Part shown: positions 25,477 to 33,617 of the stretch, piece by piece
How positions within the stretch are numbered: the first letter of the stretch is position 1
Layout of the letters: every line of letters begins with the position of its first letter
Assembly (NCBI GenBank): GCA_036541255.1
Contig: JAZHDD010000047.1
Span: 1 to 55,433, forward strand
Length of the DNA stretch: 55,433 nt
Origin: Paucidesulfovibrio sp036541255
GTDB lineage: Bacteria; Desulfobacterota; Desulfovibrionia; Desulfovibrionales; Desulfovibrionaceae
Direction of reading: 5' to 3'
The notes under the pieces: model-generated
What the model saw: only the letters and a program-made list of their open reading frames with translations
What the model was told of the DNA's origin: nothing
Database searches by the model: none
Translations under genes and position numbers: made by a program

Positions 25477-26538
25477 ATGTTCGATTTCCTACGCTGGCGT
25501 GAGGTCAAGGAGCACCAGCCTCAGGGCTCCCTGGTCTATGCCGGGGAAGAGCGCCATTTTGAACCCAGCCTGCTCCACTGCACCTACGACTCCCAAGGCC
25601 TGGTCGAAACCTGCCTGGAGATCGGGGGGGAATCCCCGGCATTTCCCGCAGACAAAACCCATTTTCTGATGCTCACGGGAGTACATGACGTGGCCACCGT
25701 GGCCCGCGTCGGCCAATGGTTCGGGCTGCACCCGCTCCTGCTGGAAGACGTATTGAACACGTCTCAGGGACCCCGCCTGGAATGGCTGGAAGACGATCTT
25801 TTTCTGACCCTGCGCGATGTGGTCTTCGACCCCGAGAACATCCGGCTCACAAGCAGTCAGGTCAGCCTGTTCCAATCCGAATCCCTGGTTTTGGCCTTTC
25901 AGGAGGACGATGCCCCCCGCTGGGAAGGCGTGCTCTCGCGCCTGCGCAAGGGGCGGGGCCGGATGCGCTCCATGGGCGCTCCCTACCTGCTCATCACGCT
26001 GCTCGATGCCCTGGTGGACCGCCAATACGCCGCCCTGGGCGGCATGAGCGCCGCAGCCGAGGCCATGGAGGAACGTCTTGACGAGCGCCCAACGGAAGAA
26101 AGCCTGCTGGCGCTTTACCAGCTCAAGCGCGAAATCATCATGCTCCGTAATACCGTGGTGCCCACCAAGGACATTCTGGACAAGCTGGCCGACCCGGCCG
26201 AGGAAGGCGTACCGCCCGAGATACTCCCCTTTCTCAACGATGTCCGGGGCCACGCCGCACAGGTCACGGGCGCGGTGCACGCCCTACACGACATTCTCGC
26301 GGGCATGCTCGATCTGCATCTTTCCCTGGCCAGCATGCGCATGAACGGGGTCATGAAACTGCTCACGCTCATCGCCACCATCTTTATTCCGCTGACGTTC
26401 CTGGCCGGAATCTACGGCATGAACTTCGACGTCATGCCCGAACTGCATTGGCGTTACGGGTACCCGTTGCTGATGCTGGCCATGGCCGGGGTGGCCGGGG
26501 GCATGCTCTATTATTTCAAACGCAGCCGCTGGCTTTGA
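25477..26538 (+). CDS. corA: CorA-family magnesium/divalent cation channel
   Basis: The 353-residue protein has the large soluble N-terminal domain and, near the C-terminus, two membrane helices. The first ends in the family signature YGMNFDVMPE (the GMN motif at about 322-324); the loop then runs LHWRYGYP and the second helix ends in a basic tail KRSRW. The block GLHPLLLEDVLNTSQGPRLEW is also diagnostic. ATG at 25477 follows GGGAGG; the open frame continues upstream to 25387 without a ribosome site. It should form a homopentameric inner-membrane channel for Mg2+ (or Co2+/Ni2+). It is monocistronic, with terminators on both sides. Confidence 0.93.
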   Translation: MFDFLRWREVKEHQPQGSLVYAGEERHFEPSLLHCTYDSQGLVETCLEIGGESPAFPADKTHFLMLTGVHDVATVARVGQWFGLHPLLLEDVLNTSQGPRLEWLEDDLFLTLRDVVFDPENIRLTSSQVSLFQSESLVLAFQEDDAPRWEGVLSRLRKGRGRMRSMGAPYLLITLLDALVDRQYAALGGMSAAAEAMEERLDERPTEESLLALYQLKREIIMLRNTVVPTKDILDKLADPAEEGVPPEILPFLNDVRGHAAQVTGAVHALHDILAGMLDLHLSLASMRMNGVMKLLTLIATIFIPLTFLAGIYGMNFDVMPELHWRYGYPLLMLAMAGVAGGMLYYFKRSRWL

Positions 26539-26566
26539 TTTCACGCGAGAGAAACGCCATAAAAAA

Positions 26567-26593
26567 AGCCCCGGCCAAGGCCGGGGCTTTTTC
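26567..26593. terminator. Bidirectional terminator between corA and helicase
   Basis: AGCCCCGGCC (26567-26576) pairs perfectly with GGCCGGGGCT (26579-26588) around AA. T-runs follow on the plus strand and, from the A-run at 26561-26567, on the minus strand. It serves both convergent genes. Confidence 0.93.
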
Positions 26594-26610
26594 ATTTCAA
26601 ACAGAGGAAA

Positions 26611-28140
26611 TTAGCGCCGAGCGCGGGAAGCGTTTTCGCCCTGAGCACCCTCGGGCTTGCGCCGTCTGCGCCGGGGGCGGGTCGAACCCGGCTCCTCGCC
26701 ACCGGCAAGCCGGTCATAGGGGTTGCGCGAAGCTCCCGCGGATGCGCGGGACTGCCCGGTCTTGGGCTGTGCCGCACGGCCTTCCTGGACATGGGCCTCC
26801 TGGGAACGCCCTTCATGCGAACGCTCCTTTGCGCTACGGCCTTCGGCAGGACGTCCGCCGCCGGGACGGGAAGCCGTCTCACTGCGGCTTGTGCCGCTGC
26901 GGCGCGGACCATTGCCGCGACCAGCAGACCGGGCATCTCCATCACGCCCCCCCTGGGGCAAGCGACGGGAAGCCACGCCGGGGCGGGGTCCCTTGGCCTG
27001 TGCAGGAGTGGGCATATCGTAATTGAAACCGGGCAGACTGCGGCGTTCGATCCGGCTGCCCAAAACACGCTCGATGGCCCGCAACTGCTGGGTGTCCTCA
27101 TCGGTGAGGAAGGTCAGCGCCATGCCGGTGCGTTCGGCCCGGCCAGTACGGCCGATGCGGTGCGTGTAGTTTTCCGCCGTGTCCGGCAGATCGTAGTTGA
27201 TGACGTGGGTGATGCGTTCGCAGTCAATGCCGCGAGCCGCAATATCCGTGGCCACCATGATCCGGAAATCGCCGCGTCGGAATCCGTCCAGAGCCGCCTG
27301 TCTGCGGTTCTGGGAAAGATTGCCCTGCAACGAGGTGGCTTTCCAGCCCCCCTGCTCCAGTTTGCGGGCCAGGGATTTGGCACGATGCTTGGTGCGGGTG
27401 AACACGAGCACGCAATCATGCTCGGTGTGCTTGAGCACGGCGTCGAGAAACACGGGCTTGAGACCCGGCTTGATCGGATAGAGCACATGGCTCACGGTCT
27501 CGGCCGGGGCGGTGTTGTCCACCTGCGCCGTGATGGGATCGCGCAACACCGTATCGGCGAGCTTGCGGATTTCCATGGGCATGGTGGCGGAAAAAAGCAG
27601 GTTCTGACGCTGACGGGGCAGCTTGGCCATGATCCGGCGCAGATCCGGCAAAAAGCCCATGTCGAACATGCGGTCGGCTTCGTCCAGCACCAGGGTATCG
27701 GCCTGGGAAAGGTCGGCCTCGCCCCTGTTCATGAGGTCCAGCAGTCTGCCCGGACAGGCCACGCAAATGGTCGCCTTGTTCAGGGCCTTGATCTGCGGAG
27801 TGGGGCCCACGCCGCCGATAACCACGCTGCTCCGGTAGCCGGTCTGCTTGCCCAGGCTCACAAAACTTTCATGAATCTGCAGGGCCAGTTCGCGCGTGGG
27901 CGCGAGCACGAGCACACGTACAGGACCCTGTTTGGGGGCCTCGGCATTGAGCAGACGCTGCAGGATGGGCAGAACAAAGGCCGCGGTTTTACCGGTGCCG
28001 GTCTGAGCCAGACCAAGCACGTCCCGTCCTTTCAGAACGGAATCGATGGCGCGGGATTGAATGGGGGTCGGGGAAACATATCCGCAAGCGCGGATGCCGG
28101 CGCTGATGCGCTCGTCAAACGAAAAAGAATCAAAATTCAC
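26611..28140 (-). CDS. DEAD-box RNA helicase, RhlE-like, with Arg/Gly/Ser-rich tail
   Basis: The product is 509 residues. I set the start at GTG 28140: AGGA lies about 8 bases before it and the Q-motif begins immediately (NFDSFSFDERISAGIRACGYVSPTPIQ). Motifs are in order: AQTGTGKT at about 45-52, APTRELALQ, LVLDEADRMFDMGF, FSATMP, VATDIAARGID and YTHRIGRTGRA. Residues beyond about 390 form a low-complexity basic tail rich in Arg, Gly, Ser and Glu, expected to bind RNA. It unwinds structured RNA in ribosome assembly or mRNA decay. The leader is long (see 28141-28623), as in cold-induced helicases. A frame to 28212 exists but lacks a better start. Confidence 0.9.
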   Translation of the reverse strand: MNFDSFSFDERISAGIRACGYVSPTPIQSRAIDSVLKGRDVLGLAQTGTGKTAAFVLPILQRLLNAEAPKQGPVRVLVLAPTRELALQIHESFVSLGKQTGYRSSVVIGGVGPTPQIKALNKATICVACPGRLLDLMNRGEADLSQADTLVLDEADRMFDMGFLPDLRRIMAKLPRQRQNLLFSATMPMEIRKLADTVLRDPITAQVDNTAPAETVSHVLYPIKPGLKPVFLDAVLKHTEHDCVLVFTRTKHRAKSLARKLEQGGWKATSLQGNLSQNRRQAALDGFRRGDFRIMVATDIAARGIDCERITHVINYDLPDTAENYTHRIGRTGRAERTGMALTFLTDEDTQQLRAIERVLGSRIERRSLPGFNYDMPTPAQAKGPRPGVASRRLPQGGRDGDARSAGRGNGPRRSGTSRSETASRPGGGRPAEGRSAKERSHEGRSQEAHVQEGRAAQPKTGQSRASAGASRNPYDRLAGGEEPGSTRPRRRRRKPEGAQGENASRARR

Positions 28141-28623
28141 ATGTAGTCCTGTGCTTGAAGGAAAATCGGCCCCAACGCGTGACGGCGGGGGCGCGGCCGA
28201 CATTGTCGGCACGGATCAGGCAAAGGCTCTGGGACGGGAGTCGGAATGTCCGGTGATCGGATGGTCCGCACGAGAAGAGTGCGGAGACGGGCTCAAGTCC
28301 AGTCACGCTGAGTTCATATCTATATACACACTCCCCGTGAGATGTAAAGAGGCAAATGGGATATCCCGGCGCATGCCCCCCTGGCCTGACAAAACACGCA
28401 ACACACAACACGCAATCCTCAACGCATCACTGTATTATGCATATTATAACACAAATATGATATTCAAAATGTTACACTAAACTCATCCCCCTTCTTTTGA
28501 TTGGACAACTGGGGAAGCATGAGCAGGGAATGCGCAAAGATTGAAGCGGTATGATTTTGCCGCTGCCCAATTTGATTTGAAGATTCTTTATCATATTCTT
28601 TCAGGACATTCCGGAGCTGCATC
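28141..28623. other. 483-base divergent intergenic region: helicase leader and kinase promoter region
   Basis: The helicase-proximal part is GC-rich and contains a hairpin GCCGAC/GTCGGC (28196-28210). The part from 28420 to 28490 is strongly AT-rich, with an extended -10 element on the minus strand. The kinase side ends with GGAG before the ATG at 28624. Short open frames here show no family features or good ribosome sites, and I do not call them. Confidence 0.6.
28443..28451 (-). promoter_or_regulatory. Extended -10 promoter candidate for the RNA helicase
   Basis: On the minus strand, TGT precedes a perfect TATAAT (28448-28443), the extended -10 form TGnTATAAT. A TTGAAT lies 13 bases upstream, too close for a normal -35, so the extended -10 would carry recognition. 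Initiation near 28436 would give a leader of about 295 bases to the GTG at 28140. Confidence 0.4.
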
Positions 28624-29856
28624 ATGAAAAAAAAGGCCCGCATTCTGATCGTGGACGACCAACCCAACGATGTCGCGGCACTCAGCGAACTGCTTCAGGA
28701 CGAGTACGACGTGAGCGTCGCCGTCAATGGCCCGGACGCCTTGGAGGTTGCTTTCGGGACAACACCACCGGACTTGATCCTCCTGGAAAGCATGATGCCC
28801 GGCCTGGATGGGTATTCCACCTGCCGCATGCTCAAATCCGATGAACGTTCACGGAGCATCCCGGTGCTCTTTGTCACGGCCATGAACAGTCCCGAAGACG
28901 AGGCCAAGGGGTTGGCCATGGGCGCGGCGGATTGCATCAGCAAGCCGTTCAGCGCGCCTATCGTCCTGGCCAGGGTGCGCACGCATCTCGCACTCGCCAA
29001 CGAAAAGCGCATGCTGGAAGCCACTGTACGCAAGCGGACCCGCGACCTGGAACAGGCCAAAGAGGCGGCGGAACAGGCCAACCGGGCCAAGAGCGCTTTC
29101 CTGAACAATATGAGCCACGAACTGCGCACTCCGCTGAACGGCATTCTGGGCATGACCCAACTTCTGATCGGCAGCAACCCCAGTCCCGAGCAGGAAGCAT
29201 TTCTGCGTGACGAATTGCGGGCCGCGCAGCACCTCCGTGATCTTGTGGAGGACCTGCTCCAGCTCTCCTCTCTGGAGGCCGGCAATGCTCCGCTCTGCCG
29301 CGAGCAAATCGACATGGTCGAATCCCTGGCTCCGCTGCTGACGCTATATGGCAAACAGGCCGCAACGAAAGGGCTGGATTTCTCCTGGGACATCGAAACG
29401 GGAATACCCCGGAAATTACGATTCGACGCTCCCAAAGTTCGCCAGGTACTCATCAATCTTTTGAACAACGCGCTGCGTTTCACCAGCCATGGGGCAATAT
29501 CCGTGCGCGTCTTTCTGTCCGGCAAACCACATTCAGCTCCCGGCAATTCCACAGCGGACAGCCTGGTCTGCTTTCAGGTCGGAGATACTGGACCGGGCAT
29601 TGCCAGAGAAACGCTCCAAGACATCTTTGAAACCTTCAGCCTCGGTGAAGATTTCATGGCCAAGCGCCACAGCAAGGAGGGGTTGGGACTGGCCATCGCC
29701 AACCAACTCGTGCAAATCATGGGCGGGACAATTTGGCTGGAAAGCACTCCGGGCCAAGGCACTACAATCTTCTTCACAATGTCCTGCGCACAGGACGCAG
29801 CCACGGAAAACGGAACGCAGCGTTCCCCCGAAAAAATCTCTCCCCCGAGACCATAG
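28624..29856 (+). CDS. Receiver-histidine kinase with D-to-E change at the phospho-acceptor
   Basis: The product is 410 residues. It has an N-terminal receiver (about 1-122), a coiled-coil link (LANEKRMLEATVRKRTRDLEQAKEAAEQANRAKSAFL), a HisKA domain with H165 in NNMSHELRTPLNG, and a HATPase domain (NNALRF, GDTGPGIA, KEGLGLAIANQL). The receiver keeps D11/D12, T85 and K107 (CISKPF), but the usual acceptor aspartate is E55 (LILLESMMPGLDGY, codon GAA at 28786-28788). Such a domain cannot form the normal aspartyl phosphate and may mimic the phosphorylated state. There is no membrane segment. It precedes the large kinase gene by 133 bases, probably in one transcript. Confidence 0.88.
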   Translation: MKKKARILIVDDQPNDVAALSELLQDEYDVSVAVNGPDALEVAFGTTPPDLILLESMMPGLDGYSTCRMLKSDERSRSIPVLFVTAMNSPEDEAKGLAMGAADCISKPFSAPIVLARVRTHLALANEKRMLEATVRKRTRDLEQAKEAAEQANRAKSAFLNNMSHELRTPLNGILGMTQLLIGSNPSPEQEAFLRDELRAAQHLRDLVEDLLQLSSLEAGNAPLCREQIDMVESLAPLLTLYGKQAATKGLDFSWDIETGIPRKLRFDAPKVRQVLINLLNNALRFTSHGAISVRVFLSGKPHSAPGNSTADSLVCFQVGDTGPGIARETLQDIFETFSLGEDFMAKRHSKEGLGLAIANQLVQIMGGTIWLESTPGQGTTIFFTMSCAQDAATENGTQRSPEKISPPRP

Positions 29857-29989
29857 GAAACTCGACTCGGCAATTGCCGCAGAGAAGGAGTTCTGGTATC
29901 TTTATTCCTCTGAGTCCGGCGCACCCGCCAGCACCGAGCATGCGCGGCGCTTAGCGCGCCTACGTGCTCACGACGCAAAAGGGCCGTAC

Positions 29990-32900
29990 ATGAACTGGCT
30001 GTTTCCTTCAGTAGTCGCCACCCTTGCCGGCACCGTCATCCTTTTCACCGTATTCTTCTACTTGTACGTCACGGAGCGTTCGCGCTCCATGCTGCTCTTC
30101 TCGCTGGGCTGGGCGTTTTACGCACTGCGCTTCGCCTTCATGCTCGCCTATCTCAACAACGGCCATATCTTCTGGCTTCTCTCCAACCAACTCTCCGCGC
30201 TCTGGTGCGGCCTTCTCCTTGTCTTCGGGCTGCACGCTTTCATAGAACGAAAGGCGGGCAAAGTGTGGTGGGTTCTCACGATGGCGTGTTCCGCCTGGAT
30301 TCTATTCGCTGTCCTCAGCCGTTCGCCTTTCCTGATCATCACCATGCCCACCTTTTTGCTCTTGGGAGGCGTTTTCATCTATGCGGGCTACCTGCTGCTG
30401 ACCTCGCGCAAACTCGCCTACCTGGAAGGCAAAATCACGGGCTGGGCTTTTGTGCTTTGGGGACTGCACAAGGCCGATTACCCGCTTTTGCGGCCCGTGG
30501 AATGGCTCGCCCCCTGGTGTTATTTGCTTGGCACTGTTCTGGAGATCGTCGTAGCCTTGGGCCTGCTGCTGCTCTTTTTCCGTCACAACAAGGAACTCTT
30601 GCGCCAGAGCGAAGAAAAATATCGTGTCCTGGTGGAAGGTGCCATCGACCCCATTCTGGTGGCGGACGTGGAAACAGGCATCCTTTTGGAATGCAACCCC
30701 GCTGCCGAAGCATATTTCGGCCGTTCCCGCAACGAACTGATCGGCCAACATCAACGCATCCTGCACCCGCCCGACGAATGGACGGACAACGTCACACCTT
30801 CCTTTGCCCATCACCGGGAAGCACCGAACCTCGTGCAGGAAATAGGCCTGACCGACGCAGCCGGAAAGAAACGCATCGCCTCGGTCAAGGCCAACTATCT
30901 TGAACTCGGCGGCAAACGAATGCTCATGGGCATTTTCCGCGACATCACCGAACAGAAGCTGGTCAGCCAAGCCTTGAACAAAAGCGAAAACCTGCACAAG
31001 GTCATCTTCGACAAATCGCCGTTGGGGCTGATCTTTTTCGACAGCACTGGGCACATTGCGGACTGCAACGAAGCTTTTGCCGAACTCATGGGCGCCCCAA
31101 AAGAAAAACTCATTGGTTTTCATTCAAGGGAACATGCTTCGGACCCGGTCCTGCGTGAAATGCTCAAACAAGCCTTGAGCGGCAAAAGCTCCTGTTTCGA
31201 GGGTCCCTACACTTCGACAGTAGGTGGCAAGCGGATATTTCTCCGCGCCCACTTCAACCCCATGCACCCGGAAAAAACGCCCACCGAAGTTGTCGCCACT
31301 CTCGAGGACCTCACCTCAAAAAGAAACGCAGAGGAGCATTTTGCCAAGATATATGAGATGTCCATCGACCTGATTTGCATCTTTGACTTGAAAACTCTTC
31401 AATTTCTTCAGGTCAATCCGGCCTTCACCGCCACTTTGGGCTATTCCCGGGAAGAGCTTGTAGGCAGACCTTTCACCGACTTCATCCATCCCGACGACAG
31501 GGAGCACAGCTTACGGGTTGCACAAGAAGAACTACGTCAGGGCCTTCCCGTCATCCGTTTCGAAAATCGCTATCGCCGCCCGGACGGCTCCTATTGCTGG
31601 CTGGAGTGGACATCGCATCCCATGCCGGAACGCGGCATCACTTACGCCTTGGCCCGCGACGTGACCCAGTCCCGGCAGATACGTGAGGAGCTCCAACGCA
31701 GCGAACGCCATCTGCGCCTGCTTTTCGAAGAAATGATGTCCGGATTCGCCCTGCATCGGATCATCTGCGATGCGGAAGGCCGGCCCACCGACTACGTTTT
31801 CCTTGAGGCCAACCAGGAATTTGAACGGCTCACAGGCCTGAAACGGGACGAGATTCTCGGCAAGACCTTGCTGGAAATCATGCCCCAGGCCGAAGAAACC
31901 TGGATCAGGAACTACGGCGAGGTAGCCCTTTCCGGCAAGCCCACGACCTTTGAGAGCTATAGTTCCGTGCTGGACAAGGACTTCGAGGTACGGGCCTATT
32001 CGCCGCAGACAGGCCTCTTTGCCGTGATCATCAACGATATCAGCGAACGCAAACGCACCGAAACCGAATTGAAAAAGGCGAAAACCGCGGCGGAAATCGC
32101 CAACAAATCCAAAAGCGAATTCCTGGCCATCATGAGCCATGAACTGCGTACCCCCCTGAGCGGCATGTTCGGCATGCTCCAACTCATGGATACGACCAAC
32201 CTCTCGGAAGAGCAGCAGGAATATGTCAACACGGCCATCAAAAGCGGCAGCGGCCTGCTGGCCATCATCCAGGACATTCTCGACTTCGCCAAAATGGAAT
32301 CGGGGAAACTGGAGCTCATGGAGGAACCTTTCAGTCTCGCGGAAGTATTGCGCGACGTTCGGGACAACTTCATGGTCGCTTGCAGCGAAAAGGGACTGCG
32401 TTATACCGAGTCGCTTGCCGAAGGGTTGCCGCTGCATCTTCATGGAGCAAAACGTCGCCTGCGCCAGATTCTCTTCAATTTGGTGGGAAATGCGGTCAAA
32501 TTCACTCCACAAGGGAAAATACGTCTCGTTGCGGAATGGGACAAAGAGACGCAGTTCCCAAAAACACTCTTACGATTACGGGTCGAAGACACCGGCATAG
32601 GCATCCCCGAAGACAAGGTGGACAAGGTGTTCGACCCCTTTACACAGGTGGAGATGTCCTACTCGCGCAAATACGGCGGATCAGGGCTGGGCCTGGGCAT
32701 CGTGAGGCGGCTCGTGGAACTCATGGGCGGAAACATCCGCCTGGAATCCTGCCTGGGACAGGGCACAACTATTTTTGTGGACCTGCCTTTCCAGGTGGTG
32801 ACCATGGCCCCCTGCCCCACACCCCGCGCTCTTCGTCAAAACGGCATGCGTTTCAAAGTGCTTGTGGTGGAGGATGACCGGATCAGCCGCATCGCAGTGC

Positions 32901-33229
32901 AGCGACTCCTGGAAAAACACGGCTGCGAGGTGGCGTGTGCATCGGACGGCCAGGAGGCTCTGGACATGCTGGTGACCAACAGTTTCGATCTGGTGCTCAT
33001 GGACATCCAAATGCCGGGACTGGATGGCATGCAGGTCACACGCCGCATCCGCAACAACCCGGAATACGGACACATCTCAGATATTCCCATCATCGCCCTG
33101 ACCGCCCATGCCATGGCCGATGACCGGACCAACTTCCTGAATGCGGGTATGGACGGCTATCTTGCCAAGCCCCTGGACGCGGACGCGCTCTGCGATGTGA
33201 TCGCCAAGGCCATGCAAAACAGGAAGTAA
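29990..33229 (+). CDS. Membrane-bound multi-PAS hybrid histidine kinase
   Basis: The product is 1079 residues from ATG 29990; the frame is open earlier but overlaps the upstream kinase. Residues 1-205 hold about seven hydrophobic helices, a membrane sensor region. Then come four PAS-type domains (starting near EEKYRVLVEGAIDPILV, NLHKVIFDKSPLGLIFF, FAKIYEMSIDLICIFD and LRLLFEEMMSGFALH). Next are HisKA with H717 (IMSHELRTPLSGMFG), HATPase (NLVGNAVKFTPQG, DTGIGIP, GGSGLGLGIV) and a C-terminal receiver with D1005 (LVLMDIQMPGLDG) and KPLDAD. A hairpin (33243-33263) and a terminator follow. It stands directly upstream of torCDA but has no periplasmic TorS-type sensor, so a role in TMAO control is only possible. 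Confidence 0.88.
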   Translation: MNWLFPSVVATLAGTVILFTVFFYLYVTERSRSMLLFSLGWAFYALRFAFMLAYLNNGHIFWLLSNQLSALWCGLLLVFGLHAFIERKAGKVWWVLTMACSAWILFAVLSRSPFLIITMPTFLLLGGVFIYAGYLLLTSRKLAYLEGKITGWAFVLWGLHKADYPLLRPVEWLAPWCYLLGTVLEIVVALGLLLLFFRHNKELLRQSEEKYRVLVEGAIDPILVADVETGILLECNPAAEAYFGRSRNELIGQHQRILHPPDEWTDNVTPSFAHHREAPNLVQEIGLTDAAGKKRIASVKANYLELGGKRMLMGIFRDITEQKLVSQALNKSENLHKVIFDKSPLGLIFFDSTGHIADCNEAFAELMGAPKEKLIGFHSREHASDPVLREMLKQALSGKSSCFEGPYTSTVGGKRIFLRAHFNPMHPEKTPTEVVATLEDLTSKRNAEEHFAKIYEMSIDLICIFDLKTLQFLQVNPAFTATLGYSREELVGRPFTDFIHPDDREHSLRVAQEELRQGLPVIRFENRYRRPDGSYCWLEWTSHPMPERGITYALARDVTQSRQIREELQRSERHLRLLFEEMMSGFALHRIICDAEGRPTDYVFLEANQEFERLTGLKRDEILGKTLLEIMPQAEETWIRNYGEVALSGKPTTFESYSSVLDKDFEVRAYSPQTGLFAVIINDISERKRTETELKKAKTAAEIANKSKSEFLAIMSHELRTPLSGMFGMLQLMDTTNLSEEQQEYVNTAIKSGSGLLAIIQDILDFAKMESGKLELMEEPFSLAEVLRDVRDNFMVACSEKGLRYTESLAEGLPLHLHGAKRRLRQILFNLVGNAVKFTPQGKIRLVAEWDKETQFPKTLLRLRVEDTGIGIPEDKVDKVFDPFTQVEMSYSRKYGGSGLGLGIVRRLVELMGGNIRLESCLGQGTTIFVDLPFQVVTMAPCPTPRALRQNGMRFKVLVVEDDRISRIAVQRLLEKHGCEVACASDGQEALDMLVTNSFDLVLMDIQMPGLDGMQVTRRIRNNPEYGHISDIPIIALTAHAMADDRTNFLNAGMDGYLAKPLDADALCDVIAKAMQNRK

Positions 33230-33362
33230 ATACCGAACTCGCTGCCAAAGGCAATCTTTGGCAAACGGGACGCAAGACTAAGCCTCACGATCCTGTCTCC
33301 CCAATCCCTCTCTGCATAGTTTTCCCTTTTCGGTGAGCGCCAAGACGCTCCGTACAGTTGCC

Positions 33363-33386
33363 CCTTTGCAACAATGCAAAGGTTTT
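33363..33386 (+). terminator. Terminator between the kinase pair and torCDA
   Basis: CCTTTGCA (33363-33370) pairs perfectly with TGCAAAGG (33375-33382) around ACAA, followed by TTTT. It separates the kinase transcript from the tor operon, which therefore needs its own promoter. Confidence 0.7.
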
Positions 33387-33424
33387 CCCTTATCCCTGCC
33401 TCTGCCTTCCCGCCCCCGACACGA

Positions 33425-33443
33425 TTTCCAAGATATTTGGAAA
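33425..33443. promoter_or_regulatory. Palindromic candidate activator site upstream of the sigma-54 promoter
   Basis: TTTCCAA (33425-33431) and TTGGAAA (33437-33443) are exact inverted arms with a 5-base spacer. The centre is about 140 bases before the predicted torC transcription start, the usual distance for a sigma-54 activator site. A related TGGA/TCCA palindrome lies at 33459-33470. Confidence 0.5.
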
Positions 33444-33548
33444 ACATTCCGTCTTTTATGGATAATTCCAATAAAAACGTAAAATCCAGACACGCTTTCA
33501 TAACATAACATGCTGGTATCAAAGTTTTTCCACTCAGATTTTCCCATG

Positions 33549-33564
33549 GCACCTGTTTTGCTCT
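33549..33564 (+). promoter_or_regulatory. Sigma-54 (RpoN) promoter of torCDA
   Basis: TGGCAC, five bases, then TTGCT is an exact fit to the -24/-12 consensus TGGCAC-N5-TTGCW. Transcription would begin near 33575, giving a leader of about 43 bases to torC at 33618. Such promoters need an ATP-dependent enhancer-binding protein; none is encoded in the window. Confidence 0.8.
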
Positions 33565-33617
33565 CCACCCGTTGGGAACTGCATCAATTTCAACACGAAG
33601 CACGGAGAGGAGTATTA

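Larger units (their letters stand above)
33230..33617 (+). other. 388-base intergenic region upstream of torC
   Basis: The first part holds a hairpin TGCCAAAG/CTTTGGCA (33243-33263) and a terminator at 33363-33386. From 33420 the DNA becomes AT-rich and carries a 19-base palindrome, a second short palindrome TGGA-TAAT-TCCA (33459-33470), and a sigma-54 promoter at 33549. No convincing gene is present; open frames here lack family features. Confidence 0.7.

Noticed and set aside
28061..28480. 139-codon plus frame in the helicase start and leader
   Set aside because: It begins inside the helicase Q-motif region on the opposite strand, has no ribosome site, and shows no protein family pattern.
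33243..33263. Hairpin right after the large hybrid kinase as its terminator
   Set aside because: The 8-bp stem is perfect but no T-run follows; the hairpin with TTTT at 33363-33386 is the better terminator.
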